The position numbers were made by a program, and so were the translations under genes. A DNA stretch of 64,000 bases from Timema cristinae (taxonomy: Eukaryota > Arthropoda > Insecta > Phasmatodea > Timematidae), in assembly GCA_039000515.1 (NCBI GenBank), contig JBCFYV010011164.1:36491521-36555520 (forward strand). Direction: 5' to 3'. Numbering within the stretch: position 1 is the first letter of the stretch; each line of letters begins with the position of its first letter. Below, one piece after another: positions 23,108 to 32,965 of this stretch. The notes below the pieces were generated by a model. That model ran no database searches. It was given only the letters and a program-made list of their open reading frames with translations, and had not been told where the DNA came from.

Positions 23108-23205
23108 TGATTTTATATTATATTCGTAAAAAATATAATGTGTAAAAAAAGGTTTTTCCACTATTTTTCCAGGTGTTATAAAACCATTTTTACGACAAAA
23201 CTAAC

Positions 23206-23463
23206 CCACCTCGGTGGCGTAGTTATCTAACGCGCCAGTCGTGTTGAGCTCGACTGCTGAGGATGGGGAGATCGTGGTTCGAATCTCAATCGGGTGAACA
23301 GGGGATGGTTTTTCCTAAATGGTTTTCCACTCTCTCTCCACGCAAATGCGGATTCATTTCCTTTAATTCAACCTTCCCAATTCCTAATTCATTATCGTAA
23401 TTAGTACTCAAAGCGTATAACCCGAACGGTTAGTAAGACGCGGTGCTTAGTAATAATAATAAT
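23206..23463 (+). repeat. SINE-A copy
   Basis: Head 'cctcggtggcgtagttatct', B-box 'gatcgtggttcgaatctcaa', tail 'agtaagacgcggtgctta', then AAT repeats. It faces the preceding minus-strand copy across ~100 bp. Confidence 0.9.
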
Positions 23464-23464
23464 A

Positions 23465-24214
23465 CGACAAAAAATTTATTTGAGAATTTTTATGACAAAT
23501 TACACTTTTGTTTTATGATGAAATTTTACATAGGGTATTTATTTACCATAATATAGGATCTCTAGGTTTCGCTAACAAAATCAATAAGAAGTCTCAAAGA
23601 GTTGCTTCAAGTGGTTGTGACAGCTATGAGAGAGATTGGACAGTTGTAGACCATGGAGGTAGAGATGAGAAAAAAAGTATCGATACCATACTAATATCAT
23701 TATTTTCCTTTCAATACTAGTATTTTTTTTACGGATCGGTATCGAAAGAAACAACTTTTTTGTCATTTTTACTCATGCTTGGTATTAAATGTTTACTATG
23801 GCTAAAGAAGGGCACAAAATATATTGAAAACATATATTACTAATCCTATTTAAGTATTAAATAACTTTCCATCTGCTACATTTTCACAGACATTTTAAAA
23901 GCTGGCATGATAAAACCTTTTAGAGTATATCTATCATACCTTCCAAGTTCCAAAACATTACATAAACGCGATAGATCTAAGTATACTATAAGTTAATATG
24001 GTTAAATCGTTATAATTTTAAATGTTGAAATAAATATGAAAATACAATTATTATGCAAATATTGAAATTATTACTTAGTAAAAATATATATTTTTCCAGA
24101 TTAAAATTTCGATACCGATACTTACTGTGATCGGTACTTTTCTTTCGATACAATACAATGTCCGCAATTTTCACGCCACCCTTATGATCACTTGTAAGTG
24201 ATATTGTATAATTT
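23465..24214. other. Non-coding stretch
   Basis: AT-rich. 'gtatcgataccatact' (~23,677) and 'ttcgataccgatac' (~24,108) look like short related blocks, but no gene is supported. Confidence 0.45.
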
Positions 24215-24590
24215 AAGGTGGATAGAAAGGGACACGAGAAAAAGCACGTTTTTGCAGTTTTTGTGGCAAAATAATTTTTTGGCTAAATTAAATAATATAT
24301 AGCTCCAGTAAAACATAAGAGTTTAATTTTTTTCACATGGTGATATCAACAGTTCCTGAATATCTGACATGAACATAGCGGCATTTATTAGAAGACAATC
24401 TTTTTAAACGAAGAGAAAAAGCTATCATTAAATTCCAGGACACTCTTGACAGATAGTCAAGAACTGTTGATATCACTAGGTGAATATAATTAACTTTATG
24501 TTTGTACTGGATCAATATCTTACTTACCTAAGCATAAAAACTTTCCTCTATAAAAACTACAAAATACTATCTTCAGTCTGGTGCGTTTTC
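24215..24590. mobile_element. Foldback MITE, copy 2
   Basis: 'GTGATATCAACAGTTCCTGA' (~24,340) and its complement 'aactgttgatatcact' (~24,462-24,477) are inverted. Similarity extends outward through 'agctccagtaaaacataa' on the left and 'gtttgtactggatcaa' on the right. Related to 2,372-2,750. Confidence 0.65.
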
Positions 24591-24654
24591 TAAACGTTCT
24601 TCCTCCTTAATTCAAGACTAAGGCCTACTTGTTTGAACATGTTTCTCTGTTGTT

Positions 24655-24885
24655 TTTACTGCCTGTTCAGGTTATACGCATAAATATTAACTGCGAAAAT
24701 AAGTTAGGGATGATAAAGGTTGAATTTAGAGCAAGTGTACCCGCATTTGCGTGGAAGGAAAGTGGAAAAATATTTTGGAAAAAACCTCAGCACACTTGAC
24801 CGAGATTTGAACCCCACTCTCCCTGTCATCAGCAGTATAGTCCAAAACGAGAATGACGCCTTATACCATGTGGCCACCGAAGCAG
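24655..24885 (-). repeat. SINE-A copy (diverged)
   Basis: 'ctgttcaggttatacgcata', 'tacccgcatttgcgtggaag' and 'ccgagatttgaaccccactc' mark tail, body and B-box in order on the minus strand. Confidence 0.75.
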
Positions 24886-24889
24886 GTTC

Positions 24890-25635
24890 CCCTGAATTAA
24901 ATAGGAAAGTATCGTCCATCGGCCGTGTGTATGGGACATTACATGCGCGGAAAGGTTCTTGCTCCTACCTGGTAAAACCCATGGAACAAAAACATGGCCA
25001 ACTCACCTAACCAATCAAATTGCTTGTGTGTCTGTTGTTTGTCCACCATGGTAATCCTCAAGTCCTCATCTCAACCGCCTTAAACTCGGATCAGAGTTGC
25101 GCATGCCTCAGTCTTGATACATGGCGAACATTATTACGAGTCAGATGAAAGTAATGTCACTAGACCACACGTAACGCGACCTACCTCACTGAAAACTGTG
25201 AGCATCTGGTCTGGTGTTGGCTGCGACAAACGCTCACACTCACAGCTCTGTTGAATGAAGGTAACACACTTGACAGCTGACTGTCTCGGTGTCAAGATTG
25301 GAAGGAGGGGAGGTAAGCTTCCCCTTCCTTCTCTTCTTTGTTTGAAGTAGCCCTCACAATCTTGTATCGTGAATTCCTGGCTGGAGAAGTTTAAAAACAA
25401 AATACTGGTTCACCAAAATTATACTCCAATCTCCATTCCAATAAGCTTTTGAAACCCCCTAAAACAATATTTTTTTATCGCAAACATTGATTGAAAACTA
25501 CTAATGTCAACAAGTCTTGTAAAAACTTTTCATTTGTTTCATAAAACTATATTTTTATAGTTAATCAAAAGAGTTATCAAACGCTTCTATTAACTCCCTT
25601 AAAGATTAGAGTATATTTGCTTTTTTCATCACTAA
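24890..25635. other. Non-coding stretch
   Basis: Locally less AT-rich. Short frames on both strands (25,134-25,400 on the minus) have no recognisable domain. Confidence 0.45.
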
Positions 25636-25639
25636 ACGT

Positions 25640-25875
25640 GTCTGTACACTGAGTTAAGGGTCCCAGGTTCAATTCCTGGCATGGCCGAAAAAATTATGAT
25701 TGATGAAATGTGGGTTTTCCCCTTTCACAGTGATGAATTAACAGCTCGGGGGGTGGATGTTGTGTATGTTATAAATTTAAGTTGGTTTATTATAAATGGT
25801 GTGTTGATTTAACATGTCGGTTCAGAAAGTGCACGTAAATACCTTAAATAATATAGTGCATTAAATGATAACGTT
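25640..25875 (+). repeat. SINE-D copy
   Basis: B-box 'ggtcccaggttcaattcctg' with a body 'gatgaaatgtgggttttccc', shared with the copy at 36,130-36,360. Confidence 0.65.
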
Positions 25876-25980
25876 TATAAATGTTTTATTTTGACGTAAA
25901 TTAAGAGACATGAGTATGAATTTCAAAATAAAAGTGAAAATTAAGGGGCCCCACCGGCCTCGCCAGTACAAAGATTGTGG

Positions 25981-26080
25981 NNNNNNNNNNNNNNNNNNNN
26001 NNNNNNNNNNNNNNNNNNNNNNNNNNNNNNNNNNNNNNNNNNNNNNNNNNNNNNNNNNNNNNNNNNNNNNNNNNNNNNNN
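25981..26080. other. Assembly gap (100 N)
   Basis: Exactly 100 N, the conventional gap of unknown size. It cuts the viral penton gene from anything upstream. Confidence 0.99.
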
Positions 26081-26230
26081 ATTTATGATCCGTTGCACTG
26101 CGTACCTGTTCTTAGAAGGAAAATTGAAAGCCTGGAAATCAATATAAGAACAGACATTGTTGAACAGTATCATTCAAGTTTGGAAAAATGTGCATGAAAT
26201 TTCATTTTCGACGCTGCTCAACATCAATTG
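26081..26230 (+). pseudogene. Penton-like minor capsid protein, C-terminal remnant
   Basis: Single jelly-roll penton proteins of adintoviruses/Polintons sit at capsid vertices. Here only the last ~45 codons remain downstream of the gap. The piece contains a 'YDPLHCVPVLRRKIESLEI' stretch that matches the C-terminal 'Y-PV-...-ESLEI-I-TD' signature I know from these proteins, then an FKFGK and an FHFRR block in another frame, with a frameshift near 26,165. A core-like gene and a hexon follow directly, as expected. Identity rests on motif recall and gene order. Confidence 0.65.
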
Positions 26231-26283
26231 TTCCTACCAATGATACTACGTCAACCAGTCTTGAACAGGAATATCTTCGGTCT

Positions 26284-26640
26284 ACCAAGGTGTTCCTTAT
26301 CAACGCGGGCACAGGATAGGGAGTTATCAGTTGTCTTTTCAAGAGCGTCGTACGGTTACTGAGAAGCGGCGCTAAGCCATTGGAAAACAGGCGCTTCATA
26401 CGGGTATCGGCTTGCTCTCCGACATCGTCAATCAGCGTCGTCCTTTCAAAGAAAATCTATGGCAGCGTGTCGGCGAGGCTTAAACAAACATGAAACGCTA
26501 GGCGGAGCAGAAGATAGACACGCTGAGGACCAACTCAGGCTATAAAGGCCGTCGTAAGAAGCACCGACGTCAGTCTTCTGTCGTTGCCCAATGTAAAAAA
26601 GGTCAAGAAAGAAGCGGTAGATATTTTCAGTAGAAATGTA
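26284..26640 (+). pseudogene. Small basic core/pVI-like virion protein remnant
   Basis: Located between penton and hexon. The first frame opens with 'YQGVPYQRGHRIGS', typical of the start of the small capsid-associated protein in this position of adintovirus-like elements. A 'GIGLLSDIV' segment (~26,390) and an Arg/Lys-rich stretch (~26,540-26,610) follow in shifted frames with several stops. In related viruses such proteins bind DNA or line the capsid, comparable to adenovirus pVI/pX. That role is inferred from position and composition. Confidence 0.55.
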
Positions 26641-26659
26641 ATTTCTATACCCCCGATCC

Positions 26660-27957
26660 TGTGAGTGTGCCAGCAGTGAACTCGATCTCTTTTCCGTCCC
26701 ACCCACACAAATCAGTCTTGAAAGTGAGCAATTGCTCCAGTACAAACCTGTTTCTTCCCTCACCGATGATTCACCCATCGAATTTACCGTTACCGGACAA
26801 GGCGAGTACTATATCGATCCTTCACAGACTATACTCAATCTCAAGGCATCCATCATGAAACCCGAAGGTGGCGCTTTCACAGAGGTGGATCAAATCGCTC
26901 CCGTAACAACTGGTTGCATTCGCCAATCACACAGGTGGCTGTGTTTTTAAAGAAAAAAATAGTCTCACTGCCCAGCACTACGTATGCTTACAGATCGTTC
27001 ATTGAGATGATGCTCAATTACAACAGTGACGCAAAAAGAATACAATTGTCTAGCGTTACTGAGGTTCGTAGACAGCCCCGGTAACTTTGAGGAGGCTAAC
27101 GCCAGCAACAAGGGATATGAGTCCCGTCGATGTCTCACCGAACAAAAAGAAGACGGTCGATCTTTTGGGGTATCTACACGGTGACGTGTTTAACCAAGAG
27201 AAATACCTGTTGAACGGCACAGAACTCAGAGTCAAGTTGGTCCGTTCCAGAGACAGGTTTAGTTTTATGGCCATCCTTGAACTCCATCATATTAAGGTTC
27301 ACATCGATGAAGCTGGCTTTCTAGTGCGACGTGTCAAATTAGCTCCTCCTATACTGTTGGCATATTCCAAGGCATTAAACGTCAGTCCCGCAAAGTATCC
27401 CATCACCCGCGTGGAAGTAAAAACACTAACTATTTCTAGGGGTGTGTAAGGGAAATCACTGGACAACGTATTCACCGGACAATTACCCAAACTATACATC
27501 GTGGAATTTGTATCAAACGCGTCGTTCAACGGAGACGCCACCAATAACCCATTCAACTTCCAAACCTACGGTATGAAACATTTCTCACTGTCGTGGATGG
27601 AGAACAATTGCCGTCGAAACCGTTACAGCCCGATTTTTCAAACGGCAAATATGTCTTGTCCTACCACACACTGTTTTCTGGAACGGGTATCCATTTCATC
27701 AACGAAGGTAGCGACATCACACGGGAATCCTTCCTTAAGGGATATCATCTCATGGCTTTGGATCTCACACCTAATCATCTGCCCACATGACATCGCATTG
27801 GAATCTGACGAGGCATGGCTCTCTGAGCATCGAAGTGAGCTTCACCAGAGCTCTCACAGAAACCTTCAACTTTATCGTGTCGGGGAGAGTTTGCCAACAT
27901 CATCACCATCGACAAGGACAGAAAGTCTTGACCGATTATGGGAGTTAATATAAGCGA
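26660..27957 (+). pseudogene. Hexon-like major capsid protein, frameshifted (family labelled 'F54H12.2-like')
   Basis: Double jelly-roll hexons form the icosahedral shell of adintoviruses and Polintons. The fragments lie collinearly: 26,660-26,950 (with 'CECASSELDLFSVPPTQ' and 'SPIEFTVTGQG'), ~26,910-27,083 ('TTYAYRSFIEMML'), 27,087-27,595 ('VDLLGYLHGDVFNQEKYLLN', in-frame stop at 27,447-27,449, then 'NPFNFQTYGM'), 27,593-27,790 ('GEQLPSKPLQPDF') and ~27,787-27,955. At least four frame changes and one stop break it. Total span of roughly 430 codons fits a near full-length gene. The family appears in databases as 'uncharacterized protein F54H12.2-like'. Confidence 0.8.
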
Positions 27958-27988
27958 CTTTCTGCTCCTTACACTCATCATTTAAATC

Positions 27989-28448
27989 ATGGACATCTTT
28001 GTGGATTTCCAGAGCTTCATCGGCTACAACAAAGAGTTTATCGTCAAGGAACTGAGTTTTTTTATCTGTATGCGAAACATTACTTGAACATTGGGTGTTA
28101 AAATCCCTATACGCTATCGAGGAGCTTTCAGCCACCGCTAAAAAGCAATTCGACTATATCATCAACAAACTGAAAGATATTCACTGAGATATCGGTGATG
28201 TGGATTACAGCCTGATCAAATCCATAATCTCCATGCCACAACGCGTGCAGAAACCGTGTACGTCAAGGGGGCAGAAAAGAAAAGGTTTTTAGTCAAATAC
28301 ACCTCTACACCCGTCGTAATTCATTACGACAGATGTTGTTCGTCTTTGAAAACACTTAAATTGGGCGCACCATGTGCATGGCACATTGTTCTGTATTGAA
28401 TTTCTGATCGGCCTCCATCGTTTGGAGACTGCAATATTTGATGATTTA
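27989..28448 (+). pseudogene. Uncharacterised adintovirus/Polinton-associated ORF with YVKG-E-K motif
   Basis: Starts 'MDIFVDFQSFIGYNKEFIVK' (ATG 27,989). It continues in other frames with an 'EELSATAKKQFDYIIN' segment (~28,117) and 'VYVKGAEKKRFLVKY' (~28,259). The YVKG-x-EK block is one I associate with uncharacterised proteins in arthropod virus-like elements. The function is unknown. An enzymatic role, perhaps nuclease-like, would be speculation. It sits 30 bases after the hexon remnant, consistent with a compact late operon-like cluster. Several frameshifts and stops inactivate it. Confidence 0.5.
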
Positions 28449-28450
28449 AG

Positions 28451-28876
28451 ATGGACACGCATACTATAAGACGTGCGCTGAAAACAACCCCGTGGTTTCG
28501 TTCTGTACAGCCGGGTATTTTCCTTGTTGATCAACTAGGCGCAACTGACACTCTCGTCATCAACACTGATCCACACACCAAGCCTGATATGCATTGGTTC
28601 ACCATCTTTATCGACAAGAACGGCGTGTGAGAATATTTTGGCAGTTTTGGTTTTCCTCCTGTATAAATTCACATCTGGCATTAATACCTAAAAACACTTC
28701 CCGCACGTCTCATAGCACGATACAACTTCAAAGCATCGCCTCAGACGTTTGCGGCCATTACTGTCTAAATATACCTTCTCTATCGCGCCCAGGACATTCC
28801 GATGAAAACTTTTCTATACCTATTCTCGCCCAACAATCATACAGGCAACGACGCTAATTGATGATAGATTGAAACG
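28451..28876 (+). pseudogene. Adenain-type maturation cysteine protease, inactivated
   Basis: Adenovirus-type proteases (C5 family) cleave capsid precursor proteins; they are hallmark genes of Polintons and adintoviruses. The first frame begins 'MDTHTIRRALKTTPWFR' and reaches the catalytic-His block 'HWFTIFIDKNG' before a TGA at 28,628-28,630. An 'FGSFGFPP' block (~28,636-28,660), corresponding to the acidic-residue region, follows in the same frame. Downstream in another frame is 'SIASDVCGHYC' (~28,735-28,770), the nucleophile-Cys block, and 'FLYLFSPNNHTGND' (~28,808). The order and spacing match the family. The stop and frameshifts prevent expression. Confidence 0.8.
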
Positions 28877-28884
28877 GTCCTTGT

Positions 28885-29644
28885 GGCATGCCGGCTATAG
28901 CCGTGACATTTGTCGAAGTGAACAAACATCAAGGAAGGTCAAGATGTTTGCAACCACATCACCAGTATTTTCAACACTTTGTTCTCGCTCAACTAAGTCG
29001 ACGCCAAGTGAGTCATCGTTGGTATGAGCGTCAAGAACAATTTTACGCCTTATGTTCAGCTAGAAAAATGTGGAGGGAACTGTGCGGTGTTTAACCGTAT
29101 AGAGTGGCAAGAACTGGACATCTACAAGTCGGTCATATCAACGTTTTTCAGCAACACGCAACCTCCTCAGAAGATTAGTCTGAATAATCATGAAATCTCT
29201 CTGAGACGCATGTGCGGTGACTGTATGGTCATCATCAGCGAGAAACAAGACGCCAGACTCAGATAGATTGCCTATCTAGCACCTAGCTGGGTGCATCTTT
29301 GTGATGTGTGGGACCTCATCGACGTGTCCGTCGACCGCCGGGATATGTGGTTGAGGACACCTTCCACACGCTATTGCAACGATTTGATCTACACATGCGT
29401 CATGGATTTGTGCGACACGCTAACAGAAACAGCGGACGTCATCGATATCGAATAGCCTATGTTGGAAAAGCATATCAGAAACCTGGATATTATCAGTGCT
29501 ACCTAATATACACGTCTAGTCTTCAGTTTGGAGTATTACAGGCTGGATATTGAACTAAAATCAATTTTACTAACGCATCTAAGAGACAGCGTAGAAAGAT
29601 GTATGAACGAATATATTCGGCATTCCTGTAAAAGTGTACAATAA
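28885..29644 (+). pseudogene. Uncharacterised last ORF of the viral block
   Basis: The best frame runs 29,024-29,266 ('MSVKNNFTPYVQLEKCGGNC', 'RRMCGDCMVIISEK'), meets a TAG at 29,264-29,266, continues ('PSWVHLCDVWDLIDVSVDRR') to a second TAG at 29,453-29,455, and ends at TAA 29,642-29,644. An AATAAA (29,640-29,645) overlaps that stop, so it is the last gene of the block. Two in-frame stops in an otherwise long frame suggest recent or mild decay. I recognise no enzymatic domain. Paired CGGNC/CGDC cysteines could be structural or metal-binding. Confidence 0.5.
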
Positions 29645-29645
29645 A
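29640..29645 (+). terminator. Polyadenylation signal AATAAA
   Basis: Overlaps the stop codon of the last viral ORF; a second AATAAA lies ~60 bp downstream. Compact overlap of stop and poly(A) signal is common in viral genomes. Confidence 0.45.
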
Positions 29646-29759
29646 TATTATGTATGATGTCTGTGAAACCTTTAATATATGTCTGTAAAACCTTTAATGT
29701 TTAATAAATATATATTTTGTAATATCATGTTTTATTCACGCAAAACCTTTCTGTCCCCT

Positions 29760-30640
29760 TACACGTAGATATGAGCCTCGACTTGTAGATCCATCAAACT
29801 GTCATCAAATATAAACAGGGTCAATGACCTCTCGTACTAGCTCACGGTTTCAAGGTCACAATCTATTCTTTTATAGTCAAGATACCAAACTGGCGCCAGT
29901 CATCAGGGAAAACCCATTGCGACATTATTCAAGGTCATGATCTATTCTTGTCTCGACTTGTCTTGTTGACCCGCCAAACTGATGCCTGTCAATAGGTAAA
30001 ACCCATGACCACATAGAGGATGGTAAAGGGTTTGATACACCAGGAAAAATCATTGCTGAGGGGAGGGTTGCCAGACTCATGGTTTCAAGCTCTCGATATA
30101 TTATTGTATTTTGAGTCACCAACAGGCACCAGGTTTCTATTACGTCACCGAGAATACCCAGGGGGTGGGGTGGGGGTTGCGACATTACTGGGAAAGGGGT
30201 GAGGTGGGGGTTGCGACGTCACTGGAAATCCCCAGGGGAAGGGGGAAGTGTTAAAGTGAGAGGAAGTGAAAGGGGGTATTGATACAGCTGTGAGAGAGAT
30301 CCTTTGCCGGATGCCTTCATTCTACACTACGCAGCCCTCATGTCGACTCGTCACGGGAGGAGAGCCCAACGCCGTCCCAAAATAAATAAATACTCTCCAA
30401 CACCCCGTCCCAATCCTAACCAGACATAAATAACCATGAGCACAAATAAAAAAGCAATGAGCATACATAAATAACCATGGAGCACAAATAAATAACCAAT
30501 GATCACATATTAAAAAACAAGTTTGGAACACTGGAAAGGGTTTCAGGAGGAGGGGGATCAGGACGGTGGGAGGGAAAAACCAATAACCAATCAGAGAGTG
30601 AGGGGCGTGGTCACGTGATCAAATCTGGACAATCACCGCA
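29760..30640. other. GC-richer non-coding segment flanking the viral block
   Basis: Holds two diverged ~85-95-bp direct repeats around 'caaggtcacaatctattctt' (~29,850) and 'caaggtcatgatctattctt' (~29,931), G-rich strings near 30,160-30,260, and a cluster of 'ataaataaccatgagcacaa' units (~30,425-30,500). No reading frame is convincing. It may be the untranslated end of the viral element, but no terminal repeat was found. Confidence 0.4.
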
Positions 30641-31130
30641 GAGTGGAATGAAACGCCGGGCTAGCTACTTCTAGCTAACTATTAACTAAACAAGCCTAAC
30701 TATTTATTGATCAACTTAACTTAAATTAACCTTGACCAACCTTGCCTAGCTTCACATAATCTTATCAAAACTGACCTAATTTTTAAATCAGGATAGATAG
30801 CAGTAGCTGCCGATACATATAAAAGGTAAAAAAAAATTCTAAGTTTTTTATATTTGAACTAATCACTCATTTAACTGTTTTATACCTATAACATCGATAG
30901 TGATATTAAATAGATAAAAACAATCCTGTAAAACGCTTTAAGATTCAGAGGGAGTTTATTTCTTTAGTCACTATCTTAGTTAGCAAATCTATCACAGTAC
31001 TTACAATACAAGCACTAGTAACTATTATTGTTTTGTGTATTTTTTTTTCGATGAGAGGAAGTTAGAGGAACTATCCACACCAAAGCAAATGACGTAACTC
31101 AAGTTGACCCGCTACATTGCGGATTCTTTT
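30640..31130. other. Non-coding stretch
   Basis: AT-rich again; nothing recognised. Confidence 0.5.
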
Positions 31131-31139
31131 TGTGTGTGT

Positions 31140-31765
31140 TCAAAAGTTTGTGTTTTATTTGTACTCATATGTGCCCTAAAATGAACATTTGTATTGTGAA
31201 ACTTTCCCTTTTAGATAACATTTAATGTGGCGGGCCAACTTGAGCTCAAGCTAGACCACCACATATTGAAAAACACAACATATGTGCCCAAACATAAACA
31301 GTCATGCTTTTAAATTAGGCTTTCTATAGAACATTTAATGTGTCAGGCCAATTTGAGCGTCCCTATACCATAACTTGTAAAAAAAACTCGAGCTCAGTTG
31401 GCCCACCACCTCTTGAAAAAGTTCCTGTAGCAAACTCCTGTTTGTGCCATTCGTTTGTGCTTCCTTTGTGCTTATATTAACTTTTGTGCCTTTTAGATTG
31501 CATTTAATGTGGAAGGTCAATTTGAGTTCCAGCTAGACCACAACATTAAATGTTATCTTGAAGGTCTAATTTTAGAGAGCAAATGTTAATGTTAGGGCAC
31601 ATTTGAGTACGAACTAAGACCAAACGAATAGTGCTTTGATTTTTCCAAAATTTGGCTGGCCATCTTGAACTCTAGTTGTCTACAGGTTTTAATATTGGGA
31701 AAGCTCAAGGTAGCCCACCACATTTAATGTTTACCAGCGCACCTAATTTTAGAGCTTAAATTTAG
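31140..31765. repeat. Diverged tandem repeats with internal palindromes
   Basis: Several copies of a unit centred on 'catttaatgtggcgggccaa' and 'gagctcaagctagaccacca' (~31,218, 31,330, 31,500, 31,690). 'CATTTAATGT' and 'ACATTAAATG' lie in inverted order within units, so each could form a hairpin. Confidence 0.55.
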
Positions 31766-31789
31766 AGCACATTTATAATAATTTTACAA

Positions 31790-32150
31790 GTGGCAGCATT
31801 AAGCCAACTATTGAGTCGAGGGTGGCTTCGTCATCTGATAGCGCGTGATCTTAATAAAAACACACATTTGTAGCCGATGATTTCCGCACGTCCATCATAG
31901 ACTCTGCCTTAAAATATGAGTAAAGAATTACCCTGAACACGGGACGAATCCTGGATAGCTCAATGGTATATAATTGGCGTACTAAGCCTAAGGTCCCAGG
32001 TTCGATTCCCGTGGCCAGGTGTAATTTTTAAATTCTCAGAATAGGATATCTAGATGGAGTAATCCTCACTAAAAGCATAAATAATAGCTTTGGCTATTTG
32101 ATTCTTATGACGTACGCCTAATGATTCACATACAGTCCTAGCCTTTGGAT
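31790..32150 (+). repeat. SINE-C copy
   Basis: Upstream block 'tgatttccgcacgtccatca' and 'gactctgccttaaaatatga', then head 'cctggatagctcaatggtat', 'ggcgtactaagcct' and B-box 'cccaggttcgattcccgtgg'. The same arrangement occurs at 56,010-56,320. Confidence 0.7.
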
Positions 32151-32159
32151 AGTTATTAT

Positions 32160-32860
32160 TTAATTAATAAATTGACACAACTATTTACATATAATAAATA
32201 TCTTTGCCTGAATCAACCGAATCAAAATAGGGTATCCTAGACTTACAGTCTACTATACTTATCACTGGGCCACTAATTCTGACTGTTAAAAAAAAGTATC
32301 ATTACCATTAATCGTAACGTCTCTGAATATACATTAAGCAATAAATATACTTAATTTATGAACCGATTTTTTTCAACAATTTGAATTTAAATAGTAAAAT
32401 TATATCTTATCAAAATAATTTAGCTAGATATGTATTTCGTAACATACATTCACCGAAATTTTTGACTGCCATTGCCACAGTTAAAGTAATATAATATATT
32501 TCCTGTAGCAATAAATACATTGACCTAAGCCATCGTGTTATCTTATTTATTCACACAATTTCCGTGAGTACATTTTCCAACTGGTGTGCCAGTCATTATC
32601 TATTCCTAAGAAGAACTTGCTGCGCACTTAATGTCAAGGAAAATCGCACTTCCTCTAATGCATAACAATCAAACGTTCTCAGACTCATCTGTAATGTCTA
32701 GCGCAACAATACGATCAGCATTGGCCGAACTGTTTGCGACGTGAATATTAGTAAAATTCACTATCAAAGAAATACTACGCGTGCGTATTGAGTCATCTCC
32801 GGTAGCGAAAGGGAAGTGTGTGTAAATATTTGTAAATACTTGAGATAAAGGAACATGTTG
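32160..32860. other. Upstream region of the protease gene
   Basis: AT-rich, no coding frame. Presumably contains the promoter of the gene starting at 32,911. Confidence 0.4.
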
Positions 32861-32883
32861 AGGAGCAGTTAGGTTTGTGTTAC

Positions 32884-32910
32884 ATCAGTGTCAGTAATCA
32901 AACATTGATC
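32884..32910 (+). promoter_or_regulatory. Possible initiator region
   Basis: Two TCAGT motifs (32,886-32,890 and 32,891-32,895), the arthropod initiator consensus, lie ~20 bp before the ATG. No convincing TATA box at the usual distance. Weak evidence only. Confidence 0.25.
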
Positions 32911-32965
32911 ATGAAGCTGTGGCTGACTTTGGTCGTGGTTGACTTTGTGCTGTGCATTGCATCAG
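32911..32965 (+). CDS. Protease exon 1: signal peptide
   Basis: ATG followed by [18 protein letters not shown], a hydrophobic secretion signal; ends CAG|GTAATT in phase 1. Confidence 0.8.

Larger units (their letters stand above)
26081..29644 (+). mobile_element. Late-gene block of an endogenous adintovirus/Polinton (Maverick), decayed
   Basis: Six collinear + strand pseudogenes in the typical order of these elements: penton end, small basic core protein, hexon, unknown ORF, adenain protease, unknown ORF. The block is visibly GC-richer than its surroundings. No integrase, protein-primed DNA polymerase B, packaging ATPase or terminal repeats are seen; they may lie in the gap or have been lost. 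Every gene carries frameshifts or stops. Some could be uncorrected sequencing errors, because long-array satellites in the window also show one-base deletions. Confidence 0.8.

Noticed and set aside
24720..25010. 96-codon + frame with a similar frame at 50,040-50,282 on the minus strand
   Set aside because: Both translate SINE-A sequence, which explains the similarity ('VYPHLRG', 'VNPHLRG').
25901..25980. Small frame left of the gap as part of the viral block
   Set aside because: No viral motif is visible and base composition is host-like; the gap prevents any link.
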